Below, one piece after another: positions 1 to 11,900 of a stretch of DNA of 64,000 bases (its first letter is position 1; the number at the start of each line of letters is the position of its first letter). Origin of the DNA: Ciona intestinalis (taxonomy: Eukaryota > Chordata > Ascidiacea > Phlebobranchia > Cionidae); the NCBI RefSeq assembly GCF_000224145.3, contig NC_020170.2, forward strand, positions 377,001 to 441,000, in the 5' to 3' direction. The notes below the pieces were generated by a model. It had not been told where the DNA came from. It worked only from the letters and a program-made list of their open reading frames with translations, and made no database searches. The translations under genes were made by a program, and so were the position numbers.

Positions 1-441
1 TTCCGACGATGAAACATGAACTTATAAAGTGACAGAGATGGTTTATAATTAAGCTGTTATAAACCACTTACGTAGGTAGTTCTTCCAACCAATTCTTTTT
101 AACTATTTGTAAATTTGTCATTTAAATTCCAAATGTGATAAAGAAAACATTTTTAGATTATATTGTAGACTTAGCAATACCAGTGTTGCGGTTGCAGAAA
201 TAATCGTTGCAATAAGCCCCTTTTCCCATAAGCCCCTTTGTACGTTTAGCAACATAAACAGGTTTGACAGACCTGCAGTGCCACCATGTAACAGAATACG
301 ATGCTGTGGTAGATATATATAGTACTATTGCTGTGTTAGTTAAAACAAACTCTGTAATTGCGGTTTACTTTATTTTTCTTTCTGCAACAGTGTGGTTGTA
401 TTAGAGACATCGGTTACAATGTGGAATATGTTTTATTATTA

Positions 442-917
442 ATGTTTGGTGTGGAACATCAAATACCTCTATGGAGATATTGTTGGATGTGTTGTTTATA
501 CGACCAAAACAACATGTCTGGGCATCGCTTTGGAGAACAACGTTTAAATTCAACATTCCCAAGCAAGTCGTCGACCGTGATTCCAACTATACAACTTAGC
601 GGTGTCGACACTGAAGATACTTACACAAGACCACACCTGCAATCCACCAAACCTTTACACAATGCTAAGGTATCATGGGCTCCCACTGTTAAACAAGTTA
701 ACCGCCCTGTTACTCTATGTGACCGTGGAACAATTAAACCAATATACAAACCAATGCGTACAACGAGGGAAGCAGGTTGTCATGATGACGAGAATTGTGA
801 AAAAGAGGACGAAGAAATGATAAGGATTGGAGTGAGAGCAGCAAAGAAGAAGCCTTGTTTTCTAAACCCTTTACTTGCACGGGCTACGCAGCAACACCGG
901 AGACATTCATGGATCTG
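442..917 (+). CDS. PDE4: PDE4 alternative first exon, PDE4D3-like
   Basis: Candidate isoform-specific 5' coding exon of the PDE4 gene. The reading frame opens after a stop at 355-357 and offers ATGs at 442, 487 and 514; the one at 514 has the best context (AAC before ATG) and would give 134 residues. The exon ends at a GTAAGA donor in phase 2 (TG|). Joining it to the UCR1 exon at 8920 completes a Cys codon and yields RRHSWICFDVENG. Vertebrate PDE4D3 has RRHSWICFDVDNG at the same junction, where the serine is a known PKA site. Most of the exon upstream (basic, with an acidic DDENCEKEDEE stretch) has no match I recognise. CTGCAACAG at about 380-388 could be a splice acceptor, so a noncoding exon further upstream is possible. 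The join is certain in frame; the start codon is not. Confidence 0.8.
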
Positions 918-3440
918 GTAAGAAAATAACCTATATTGTACCAATGTAAGCAGTTTTCAACTGACTGTTGCCGTTTTTATTTATATACTTCGCGGGTAAA
1001 TGTTACTGCGTGAGGTTTATAAATATATACTACATTATTTATTAGGCAAACTCAGGTCGCAATTTTATCTAAACCTAAACATCAATAACTGTTGGAAACT
1101 AATTCAGCTTAAATATGGGTTTCGGGTTCGCTAGCTATATTATTATCTTATGCACCAACGTAAAGTTTTGTTTTTGTTGAAACCAGTGTCATGTAAAATT
1201 ACTACACGCATGCGTAGAAGGATTAGAACAGAGACCAAATGTCATTCCCGGACCTAAGTTTACACGACACCAGGTCAGCGCTTGTCCCCCTTCTTTGGTT
1301 TCGTTTGGCATTTCTGGTCAAAGTTTCGAACCGTAGTTGCTGTTATCAATCATTGTACATTCAATTTATAAGCAGCAAACTTTGTTTTATACGACCTGCG
1401 ATATGCGTAGTCGGGAGTATCACGTGTTTTTCTGTGACGTTAAATTGAAATCTAATGACGTAGAGTCGCCTTCGAGGAGTTTAGATTTTATTGTAGGCCT
1501 CTCTTTGAAGTTTAAATATTTCTTAAAAATGTACTTTTTCGGCATAGAGTTAAATTTATTCTAAACCTTATTTAAATTGTAAATGAGAAATATTGTTGCA
1601 GCCAGCATATTTGGATATAAACAAGCCTCTGCGGCCACCCGCAGTGTAGTTCTTCGTACTGAAAGGGAGCAAAGGCATGAAATCGATCGATATTTGTGGT
1701 CATACAAAATCTTGTGCAGCTAGGTTTTGTATTAAAGACCATCCACGTATTACTCCCGCCTTCCACCTGCCTTTTGGTTATTCTCGAGGGTAATAACCGA
1801 CTTAAATTCTTTGGTCATAAAGCAAACACTACACACAATTGAGAGACGTGTGTATAGCGTTATACCAACAGCGCAATTTTATCGTAGCTTGTACTTACAG
1901 TGTATTGGATAGTCTGTACAAACATTTATACTGCGATATATACTTTATCTGCAACGAAACTGTTCGAGTAGTGGAGGCATGATCTGAGTTTAAAACGTTG
2001 GTATTTAGTGTTTAAAAAGATCGAGTCTAAGCTGTAAGTTAGACTTACCTGTTGTTTTCATATGGAAGGTACGAAAATTCGGAATATATGCACAGTTTCA
2101 CATGTCATAGCTGTATAAACGTTGTATTCACGTTCGTTTTTACGTATGAAATTAAAAAAAACTTTTGTTTTATAAACTTTTGTTTATAATTTCACTGGAG
2201 TTGTCTAAATAATTTACAAGCAGAATTACGTCACATAAGCGTATGATTGATAGCGTGTCTGCTCGGGCTAGTTCGCCTACTCATATTGTTAGGGAAGGGG
2301 TGTAAGGTACAAAACGCACTGTTTTAAGAGACGGTTTGACGTCAGCACTTCACGCCTCTCAACAGTATTTCGGTTCACCGAGTAATTAATTAACCACAAT
2401 CCCCAGGTACAGAACATTATGCAGGTCTGAAGTTAGTTATTTAACGCAACGTTCCTATTAAGGTTCTTCTAAGCCGAGAAGTCCAGTCTTTTGAGCCTAA
2501 CAGTGATACACAACAGCTATATAACATACGAAAATTATGCATGGGTAACTTAGTTTGCATGCCTTTAATGTAAGTCGGTATATAGTTCACTGGGCAGTTA
2601 ACTTCAGGTATCTACAAATAGTCAGCTTGATGTTTGCTCATCAATTATATGAAATTTTATACGGCAACGTATGCTGTGTGCCCAATGCCGGGAATCGTTA
2701 GCACAGACGTTGTTGACTTGCCTGAAATAAGGATATGCTCAAGACTGAGGAAATTAGAACGTACAAAGGAACACAAATATAAGTCAGCTACGTGGTAAAA
2801 GTAATCTAGCATTCTAGTGTAAACTATATTGCATCAATTTACCGTATATGTATTAAACCAATGATTTGCACAGCACAATTTGGTTGCAGTCAATGCCCCA
2901 CGACACGATCATTATTTAACCTGTCGATAAAGTACCGTATAAACGGTACTGTTGTAGAACGGAAATGGTTTGCCACAAGTTTACACTTTTTCCTTGCTAG
3001 CTCCAAAGGCTTCTCGTCAAAGTGTAGTTTAGCAAATATTTGGCGAGCAAAGATCAGGCTTGCGCTTATGCAGTTTTTCTGTTGGCCGAGTTAACACAAA
3101 GGTGGCGCAAGGGAACAATTACCACAAATGGTTGCGATTCGTACGTCATACATTTCAAAGTAAATAAGTATGGCTTGAAAGCGAAGTACTTGACACGCAA
3201 AAACGACCATACCACCCAAGCGTATCTTCTTTGAGCCCCAATTTCTGTACTTGGTGTCAAGTTCGTACTGTCACGGTCAGTGGGTGTTGACTTATGTTGA
3301 ATTATGTTTTTTCTTTATAGATGTAGTGAAGTGGATACCTTTGTTTATTATACTTTTCGCCTTCGTTATAAAACTCAAAGAGAGAACTTTGTTTACCCAG
3401 TGTCGATATATTTACTTTTAACTTTGCCTGGAATCAAGTT
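918..3440. other. Non-coding stretch between PDE4 first exons
   Basis: About 2.5 kb with only short, unsupported reading frames. It would be intron for the first isoform and 5' flank or promoter for the next first exon. I see no RNA gene or clear repeat in it. Confidence 0.5.
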
Positions 3441-3763
3441 ATGCGAGAAATAGAAATGGTGGAGCCTTCCCTGGCACAATCGTCATTGGCTACAGAGCAG
3501 GTGTCATCATTGATTGATGAAGCGGAACCAAACTTACTGCAAGCTTTTCAATGCGAGGGCCGACAATCTACCTGTGGTATAAACACGTATCGGCAATGCT
3601 CCAGTCAAAATCAAGTTCCGATTACTATTTTGCGGAAACTGGAGCCAGGGTCGTCCTACATTCGATCACGGCCCATACCTATCCCCACTAAACGTGTAAG
3701 CAGTAACCCATGTACGCCAGTTACACGAAGTTACGAATGTCCTAACCGTCGAAGAGTAAAACG
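3441..3763 (+). CDS. PDE4: PDE4 alternative first exon, ending NRRRVKR
   Basis: Second candidate alternative 5' coding exon. It starts at ATG 3441, codes for about 107 residues and ends at a strong GTAAGT donor in phase 2 (CG|). Splicing to 8920 gives NRRRVKRFDVENG, a basic run directly before the FDVENG start of the common region; several vertebrate long PDE4 isoforms also have basic residues there. The rest (an acidic, Gln/Ser-rich start, then IPIPTKRVSSNPCTPVTRS) matches nothing I know. Isoform-specific PDE4 N-termini usually act in targeting to partners or membranes, so poor conservation is expected. Support is the shared phase and junction; transcripts would settle it. Confidence 0.7.
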
Positions 3764-4269
3764 GTAAGTTTAATTTCAGTTTTGGTACATTTTTCTATGT
3801 TCACTCGCACACGTTAATGCTTAGGTATCAAGCACAAATGCTGTGTTCGCATTTCTTCGTTTCAATGACAAAAAAGCGCTATTGATGAGCAGATATTATA
3901 GGTACATTTTAAGTTTATTTTACCTCCTCATGACTGCGTTGTGTTTAATGAGTTTATCAGATGCACTTCATTAGACCAGTGATGTCATTGGCACATTTGG
4001 GATTGCTAGCTGCTTCGTCGTAACAATAGTATGTAGTTAACATTTTGTCATACTAGGATTTCTAATAGTCATGCTGGGCTTGTCGTGGGCAAGGCAGTCT
4101 CTTGATTAAGCTGCTTCTGCTTTGTCAAAAAGGTGTTGACAGCCAACTTCTTCCTTATGTCCTAAGCAAAGGTTTCTCTTCGAACAGCTAAATGCCGTTG
4201 TATATCGTCCTATTATGCTGTTGCTTAAAAGCTAGTCTAAGATAGATAGAACAAGTTCTGTGTAAAAAT
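3764..4269. other. Non-coding stretch between PDE4 first exons
   Basis: About 500 bases with no supported gene. It probably holds the promoter or 5' leader of the 4270 exon and intron sequence of the upstream isoforms. Confidence 0.4.
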
Positions 4270-5348
4270 ATGCCGCTTGATAAAGCTGAAAAATACTATC
4301 GCCAGCGACCTACTGCAGGTGGAAGCAAAACAAATGAAGTGAGGCGAAATCGCAGTTTATGTGCGAGGGATCCAATCTTAAAACCTCTTCCTTATCATGA
4401 GTCAATGGCCACAGCAAGAACTCGTCTTCGGAATCTTACAGATCAAGAAAAGAGCAATCGGGCTTACGATGCCAGTCATATGCGGATGTACTCTCGTGAT
4501 GTTGCTGATCGTAGATCAGGGGATGTTGGGTCATCTTCCTCATTGATGACTTCTTCCAACTTCACCAGAAGAGATTCAACCATCGCAGGTGAAGATGACG
4601 TGTTCTACAAACACCAAGATGATTGCAAAACTAGAACGCAGGGAGCCTTAACTTCAGACTTGAATAACAGACACTCGAGCTATTCTAGACGAAAAGCTGA
4701 TCGTTTAACAACAAGGGAACGATCGATTGTTAATGACAATGACCCCACGCGCTTGGAAAATATTCGAGAAAGGACCGAATCTAATGCTTCCCCACTTAAC
4801 ATAAAAACAAGAGACAGTCATTTAAGTAGTCCATTTGATAACGTTTATAAACAAGTTGATGATTTGCGTCATCCAACACCAAGAATCAGTGTTCCATCTC
4901 ACTCCGAGGTATTACGAAAGGGAGACGATGCAATCGATGCAACCAAGAAAGAAACTCGTGCAAGAACAAACCCAGAAACCCTAAATAAACAATTCACACA
5001 ACAGGATTATTGTAGTAAACGTACACCTACACCGATGGTGAAGTCGGCATCCACACCAGAGTTTGCAAAGTCTTCCAGCGGAGTTCGCTCTCATGCTTAC
5101 AACTCTTTATTTCGATATATGGACAATCACGTGACTAATTATTCGTTCAAGAACGCTGGCTTCCATCGCCATGATCTTATCGGTCCTGACACTTCACCCT
5201 CCGATATACAGAGTCTGATGTTGCTATGCCCTATTCCAATCAACGTAGTCCGGACACCGCTCGGTTATGATATATACCTCACCTACGACGAAAGTGAAAT
5301 ACTCGCAATGGCGAAGGATCAATTAACCGAAAACGACTTCGGGCTTAG
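4270..5348 (+). CDS. Large first exon of PDE4 or a separate single-exon gene
   Basis: Uninterrupted frame from ATG 4270, about 360 residues, hydrophilic and rich in Arg, Ser, Asp and Thr, with no signal peptide or membrane segment. The last about 60 residues look more ordered (for example the run from SLMLLCPIPINVVRTPLGYD to YDESEILAMAKDQL). Two readings fit. As a complete gene it ends at TAA 5350-5352. As a PDE4 first exon it ends at 5348 before GTAATC, in phase 2 (AG|), like the other three first exons, and would give an isoform of about 1033 residues. The shared phase and the position inside the first-exon cluster favour PDE4; the donor is weaker. I recognise no domain. Confidence 0.5.
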
Positions 5349-8300
5349 GTAATCGTCTACTGTGTAAAATACTTATCTCGGATAGTTTTGTGGTAACGGA
5401 TGTAGATATTAACAAGCTGCCACTGCAGTATTTCAATGCAGTGGCTGTGGTTTTTAAACATACTTGCTGTATTTTGATATTACCAGGAAGTTTACGTAAC
5501 AAAACACCCGTGTTTTAACGACTGTCGTTTTCCAGCTACGCGAGGATAAAGCAAGTTACATTTAATCAAATTGACAATGTTTGTTATTAAGTTTATTTCC
5601 CACCATTAGTTCACAAGCACTACTGATCGCACTTCAGTTTTACTTTGTGCAAATCCACACGTCGAAACAAAGCGATCATACAGCGCCACCTAACGACCGA
5701 TACTATTGGCAAGGCTCGGCACTTGTCGTGAGAAAATTGACTGAGTCGTCAAAGTTTTGTTGCTTTATCGGATATAGAGTTATAGCCCAGGGCCCCAAAA
5801 CATCATTTTAAGATAAACGATTGCTCGTTATTTGACATCCGTCCAAAAGTTACCTCCGCACGCTTTGTTTGAGCTTATTTAGCCGCTGATGATATGCGTA
5901 GGATTAAATCAATACACCACTCAAATGTCTGGTGAGGTTTTAATCCGATGTTAGACATACATAGGTTGTTTAATCATGCGAAATAATTTAACGAAGTACA
6001 AGTAATGCTTGGTTCGACCATCGTTGGTAGCATATAATACATCATTTTATTCAGCTGTGTGGGACCTCGGCAGGTTTTAATAGATTTATGAATCACCGGG
6101 AGTTAGTATATGCATTACGCACCGTGTGTGATATGAATAGAAGAAAGGTTCAGTACTTATTGCGGTTTACTACGACAATATTAGATTCCATTATAAAGAT
6201 TCAATTCTTTATTCAATGTATTGTTTCCGCACCCGTTGCTTTCACGGTAGCTTATTTTATATGTGTTCATTGTAACCATGCTCTTAGGGTTACGCGAAAT
6301 CAATATATGTTTTAGCTGTATTGGTCGAGAGTTGTTTTACATTTACTAATTTCCTTTGCTAAAATCCCATGTGTATATGACGTATACACTTCATTAAAGA
6401 CGCTAGTACTTGTGGGTTGTGATACAGATGAGGTTTGGCAGACCAAATGTCTATAAGTTTGAGGTATACTTACAGTAAAGACTTTACCGGTTCTCATTTA
6501 TATATTGGTGTATGAGAGATAGGTGACCAAGTATCATGCTGGTTGTGAAGCTACACAAGCGTTGAAAACGAAATTTAAATAATTTAAAGCGTTGCATTCA
6601 TCCAAGTGTTTATGATAGCATGTTTCGAAAGAAGATGCGACCAGGACCACTCAACATTGTATACAATATTCCAACCCCAAACGCAAAACTGAAAAGGATA
6701 TTTTCGTTCAAGTAAGCTACTTGTACATACATATATAAGCATACGTAAAACGACAATAGTGGGCTTTTTCTATCAAAGTGTTTATTTTTTGTTTCACAAT
6801 TTATTAACATGTAAACATACGACAGAACCTTTAGTTGTTTAAGATTTCTATTTGATTTGTTCTGCGTAACAAACGTGCGCATCTAAATGTTTGCCGGTTG
6901 GTGAAACTTGACTGCGAACGTGAACTGTATAGTTTACGATAGGTAGCGTGTTCTAAAGATAACCATTTCAACAGCTCTGTGTTTTTACGTCTCTAGAGAA
7001 CAAACACGAACAATCAATAAATTTCATTGCTACCGAACGTTAGCGCTTTGTTCTTCCTATTGTTGTTATATCCACGTGATATGTAACTCGTCTCGTATAC
7101 TGGAAGTTTCCTCGTCACCAGTGTAGCACAGTAGCACCTACCTAAATATGCATCGGCACGATGCATTGTGTTTCTGCATGCACGCGCCTTTACCTCTCAA
7201 TTTCCGTTTAAACGACAGCGATTCTCTTGCATGGACGTCACAGCCTCTAAACTAGCGGTAAATTGTCGACAAAAGCAGTTATTGGTGCAATGATGTAAAA
7301 GTATTTCGGGTGAACCATGTGTGTAGGTATAGCGTCGTATGATTGCGTATTTCGCAAAGCAAGCCTATCCAATACTGAGGTTACATTAGTTAACTTCAAG
7401 CGGGCTGTTAAATTGACTAGTAACCAGCGAACTGTGCGAGCTTAAACTTTCAGTTACCCTTGATATAAAGAGCAAAAGAGGTATGTTTTTCACGGTTGAG
7501 GACACAGAGAAAGATAGCAACCTTCGCCGGCAATCTTTGCTACACAGGTTTGTATAATCATATATAATTTACATTTGCGCCGAAACATCAATCGTTGAAA
7601 GGGTAACCTCTGCTTTATTAGACAATTGTACTATGACTTAGTTACAGCGTAAAACACGAAAGCAGATATCTCGCTAGTAAGCACTGTAATTGTCCACAGC
7701 CACTTGAGCTTTGCCGTGTATTATCACGAATACAATTTGGAAGGGATTAAATGAAGTAAGAGTCCGATTATCGATCACGCAATGTTAATAACAGAACGTT
7801 GCTTCAGGACATAAGCACTTCGTAGTGACATGTCCCATATGGTGGGCCTTTTCTAATTGCTAATGGTGAGTTAGTCCAGGCTTTGTATAAAGGTAGTTGT
7901 TGTGTAGTGCAAAGTTTCAAGCAAAGTTGTTGGTTTAGCTAGACGCGTTTGCATGTGTGTGTGTGCCACGCGTAAGCCATACTTGCGTTGGCGTTGCCCA
8001 GGATTTGAGTCAAAACGGAAGTTTGTGGCAACTAACGGCAACTCTTATGTGCTGATGCTGTTGTCTGTACGTCAGCCACATAAAACTGACATAAAGTCGC
8101 TATAATCTGATACTCGCCGCCAGTCTCGTGCGCAGTGCACCACCAGAGGCAACGACAGATACAGAGTGTTGTGTAGTAATTGATTAGACAGGTTGTTCTG
8201 TGTGCGATGGTACGTTGGTTGGAATGTTACAGTCGGTTGTTATTTTGCTGCCAGCGACGGTTTTAGGCTGCGCTCACGTTATTATGCTAGAAGTTATCGC

Positions 8301-8443
8301 GTTTTAATTATTAATAGTTTTGGCTAAAGCTAAGGTAGAAAGTTATATAACAATATGCCTTTAACAGTTTGAGTCACTTTGAGGAATTGTTTTAACTAAA
8401 ATCATACAGTATAAGCTTTGTGTTGAACATATTGTTTTTGTAG
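5349..8443. other. Intron or upstream region before the proximal PDE4 exon
   Basis: About 3.1 kb without a supported coding exon. One decayed repeat arm lies at about 5500-5572 (CGAGGATAAAGCAAGTTACA and its flank), matching the 3' tail of the SINE described elsewhere. The 3' part is a likely promoter or leader for the exon at 8466, judged only by position. Confidence 0.4.
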
Positions 8444-8465
8444 TTTGTACGAAGTGTTATTATAT

Positions 8466-8656
8466 ATGGCGTCTGAGCTGAATAGTTCACCTGAGCCAAT
8501 CATAGCTGAAAGTCGAGATATTTTGCTACCATTGAGAGCAAGATTAAGCAATCCTGAATCTGTTCATAGCAATATTCATCGTTATATTCGACTACACCCA
8601 CGCATTAGTCGAAAATGTCGCGCATCATTACCAAATATAAGGATTCCAAAGTTTAG
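8466..8656 (+). CDS. PDE4: PDE4 proximal first coding exon
   Basis: Short alternative or default first coding exon. ATG 8466 opens MASELNSSPEPI and the exon ends PNIRIPKF plus AG| before GTTTGT, phase 2, joining 8920 as KFSFDVENG. With the common exons it gives a protein of about 737 residues, the normal size of a long PDE4. TTTTTGTAG at 8435-8443 could be an acceptor from an upstream untranslated exon. The exon is basic near its end (RKCRASLPNIRIPKF), as in vertebrate long isoforms. It lies only 263 bases before the UCR1 exon. Confidence 0.8.
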
Positions 8657-8919
8657 GTTTGTTCTGAAAATATTTAATATTCACTTGGTGTTTATAAAGC
8701 AATTATTGTTTGTGGTGTTCTAATTGTCACTCAATTAGTACAAACACTGCTGACAGGTAGAAATGAAAAATGCACTGTATATCTATTCCTAGTTAAAAAA
8801 TAGCTGGCAACCATGTACAGTACATGTCTCTGAACTCATTTAAGGTTTTATAAACCTTGAAACAAAGAAACAGTTTAGCTATAACTATTTCACGTTTAAG
8901 CATTACATTAATTTGACAG

Positions 8920-11900
8920 TTTTGATGTTGAGAACGGATTAGCTCCTGCAAGAAGTCCGGTTGATGCACAGGCATCTCCAGGGATGATTCTTCATTCAAC
9001 TGCGGTTCCGCACTCTCAGCGAAGAGAATCTTTCCTATACAGATCGGACAGTGAATTTGATCAGTCGTCACCAAAAATTGGCTCAAGAAATTCCTCTGTT
9101 GTTAGTGATATGTAAGTTAAGCTCTGCTCCTAGGTCACATCGTAACAATGTGTTACTATTTAACTTGGACTGGCTGTGCCATTTTACTAATTTTTTTTTC
9201 TCGTTTAAATTTGACTAAACATAAAATGATATGCCTAATGAGTCATGTTTATATTAAGACATAATTGTCAGTCATCCCGAATAGGATGTTAAAACATTGG
9301 TTAAAAAAGTATAATATGCCTGGCAGCAGGAGTAAATATAATTGTCCTCGTTTGACAACCAACTAATAAATATTTCACACAAAGCTATAAAGTGGGATAT
9401 TAATGTTTGAACATATGTAGGCATGGAATAGAGGATCTCATTGTCACCCCATTTGCTCAGGTGAGTCGTAAACTTCAATTTTTGTCATTGTTTCATCCAT
9501 TGTTTAAATATTACAATTAATCAACAACATTAAGTGTGATTTTTTTTTATCTTGCCCTAAAGGTCTTTTGCTTAAATTTTACATTAATTATTTTGAAAAG
9601 ATTTAGTAAAGCTATTATTTGTAAAGGCATAGGTTCGTTACATTACCGTACCATACACAAGAGTTAGTGTTACCTGATGTCTATGATGATGTTGTAAAGT
9701 GTGTTTTACTGCACAGTTTTTTTGGTAATGTATCATATGTACTCTCCTCGTAAATATTTAAAACACAGTATGACACACGCACACAGCATTGAGCCAAAAC
9801 CCTATTTCAATCGCTGAAAGTAAACGCTTGTATAAATTATTCATGTGTTTTATATTTTTCATCATATCTCCAGATAATGTTTCAGACTCATTTGAATGTT
9901 TGATTACAACTAAAAGTTATTAACTTTAAAAACATTCGAATAATTTCAGGTTTAAGGTTTAGAAAGTTTTATCATTTTGTTGTAACTATAAGAGCCAGTT
10001 TAAATTAGCAGTATTTATTCTACAAGTCTACACATGCCAGTTTAAATTAGTATTTATTAGTTAGTTGGCAGTTTAGTTTACTCAGTAAATGTAATTTTTG
10101 TTATAAGGAAATGAAGGTTCTTTTTTCCTTACTTTAACATTATTTATCATTGTAATGATTGTTTCCATTCTTCCTCTTTCCACTTGACAGAATAGCCCTT
10201 ATAATTGTATTTCGTAAAGTTTTTAATAATTGATTTAAAAAAGCTATGATGTATACAAATAATTTCAAAAGATTTATTTCATTATTTAGAATTACGTACA
10301 TTAAAAACCCAATCTGTTCAATAGTAAATAAATATCTTGACTTGTCAGAAATTCTGTATCATCCTCACTCTATAAGTGCGTTAAAAGCATGCAACTCACT
10401 TGAAAAACTTAATTAAAGTAGAATTGTAACAGGTGCTTGCAAGTCTGCGCCGAGTCCGCAATGATTTCATCATGTTAACCAACATCAATCCACCAACTAA
10501 TAACAAGTAAGTTGGGTTAAAAATACTCTTTATTTAAAAATATTTAAAAAAAATTTGTTTGGGTAAACAAAAATGTAATAAGTATATATTATTGAAATAT
10601 TAGAAAAAGGATAGTGCTCCAATTAACCACAGGTGAGAGAAATGTTGATAACATGCACATTAATCAAGTAGTGGTTAAATTATTAGACTAAAAATGATTA
10701 AACCTCATTTGAGAAATGAAGATTTGAAAGTCTGTATTTATTGCATTTAACCTGTTTTCTCCTTAATGTAGGAATAGCCCAGTCAAATAGGTACTGTATA
10801 TTTTTATGCAGATCTCCAAGTAGTCAAGGAAAGATGTCGTCCAACTCAAGTCCGACCATCCCAGTAAACCAGCAAGGTAATGTGGTCCCTGGAACAGAGG
10901 AATTTGTGCAAAGAGCAGTAAACACAGTTGAAGAGCTGGACTGGTGTTTAGAACAACTTGATGCGGTACAAACACACAGATCTGTCAGTGAAATGGCTTC
11001 AAACAAGGTCAGTTGAAATATTAGGATCAATATGTTTACTAAAATATTTTAGGTAGTGGTTACAATTGAAACATTGTTTAACCTAAAATTTAGCTTTAAA
11101 TATATCGGATTCCATGAAAAAAATTAATTTCTAAATGATGATGTAGGTATGATATCATTTGTTTCTGCCAAAACCACACACTGTTTATGTGCTCTTCAAG
11201 ATATTTAAATATCATTTTATATCAAGTCCTAATAAGTAGACCTGTTCAATACAGTCAGTTGACTTTTCAATTAACTTTTTTTACAATAATATCTTATTTT
11301 GGATACATGGAATCACCATAGTTAATGTTTATTGTATTCTTTTTTAATGTAATTGTTTTGTTTAGTTTAAACGGATGTTGAATAAAGAACTAAACCAACT
11401 TTCTGGCATGAGCAAATCAGGGAATCAGGTTTCAGAGTTTATTTCAACAATTTTCCTTGGTGAGTTGCGCTCAATCTGTATTAGGCCTTCATATGTAAAA
11501 ACTACATACTACCTGTAAGCTATATTAATCTTATGTCATTAGTTGACTTCTTGGACTAATCATGGGTTTAGTGAAAGGTTAGTTGTGTAGTTTAGTCAGA
11601 AATGTAAAGGAACTTGCTCAGTGTGGACTCGTTGCATCATAGATATATGTCATAGAGTTTGTTATAGGTCAGGACTTGGTTGCATGGTATATTATATTAA
11701 ATGTTTCACAATTAACTATAAACCCTTTTAATTATTCAAAAATACAAGTGTTTGATTGTTTTTTCCTAAAAAGTTGTTTTTTTCACTAAGCTTAAAGTGT
11801 AGAATTTCCTGAAAATCAATTAAAAATAATTTTTTAAGTGTTATTGTTTATTGCACCACTGTTGATTAAATATTTGAAAAAAATGTAAACATTTATTTGA

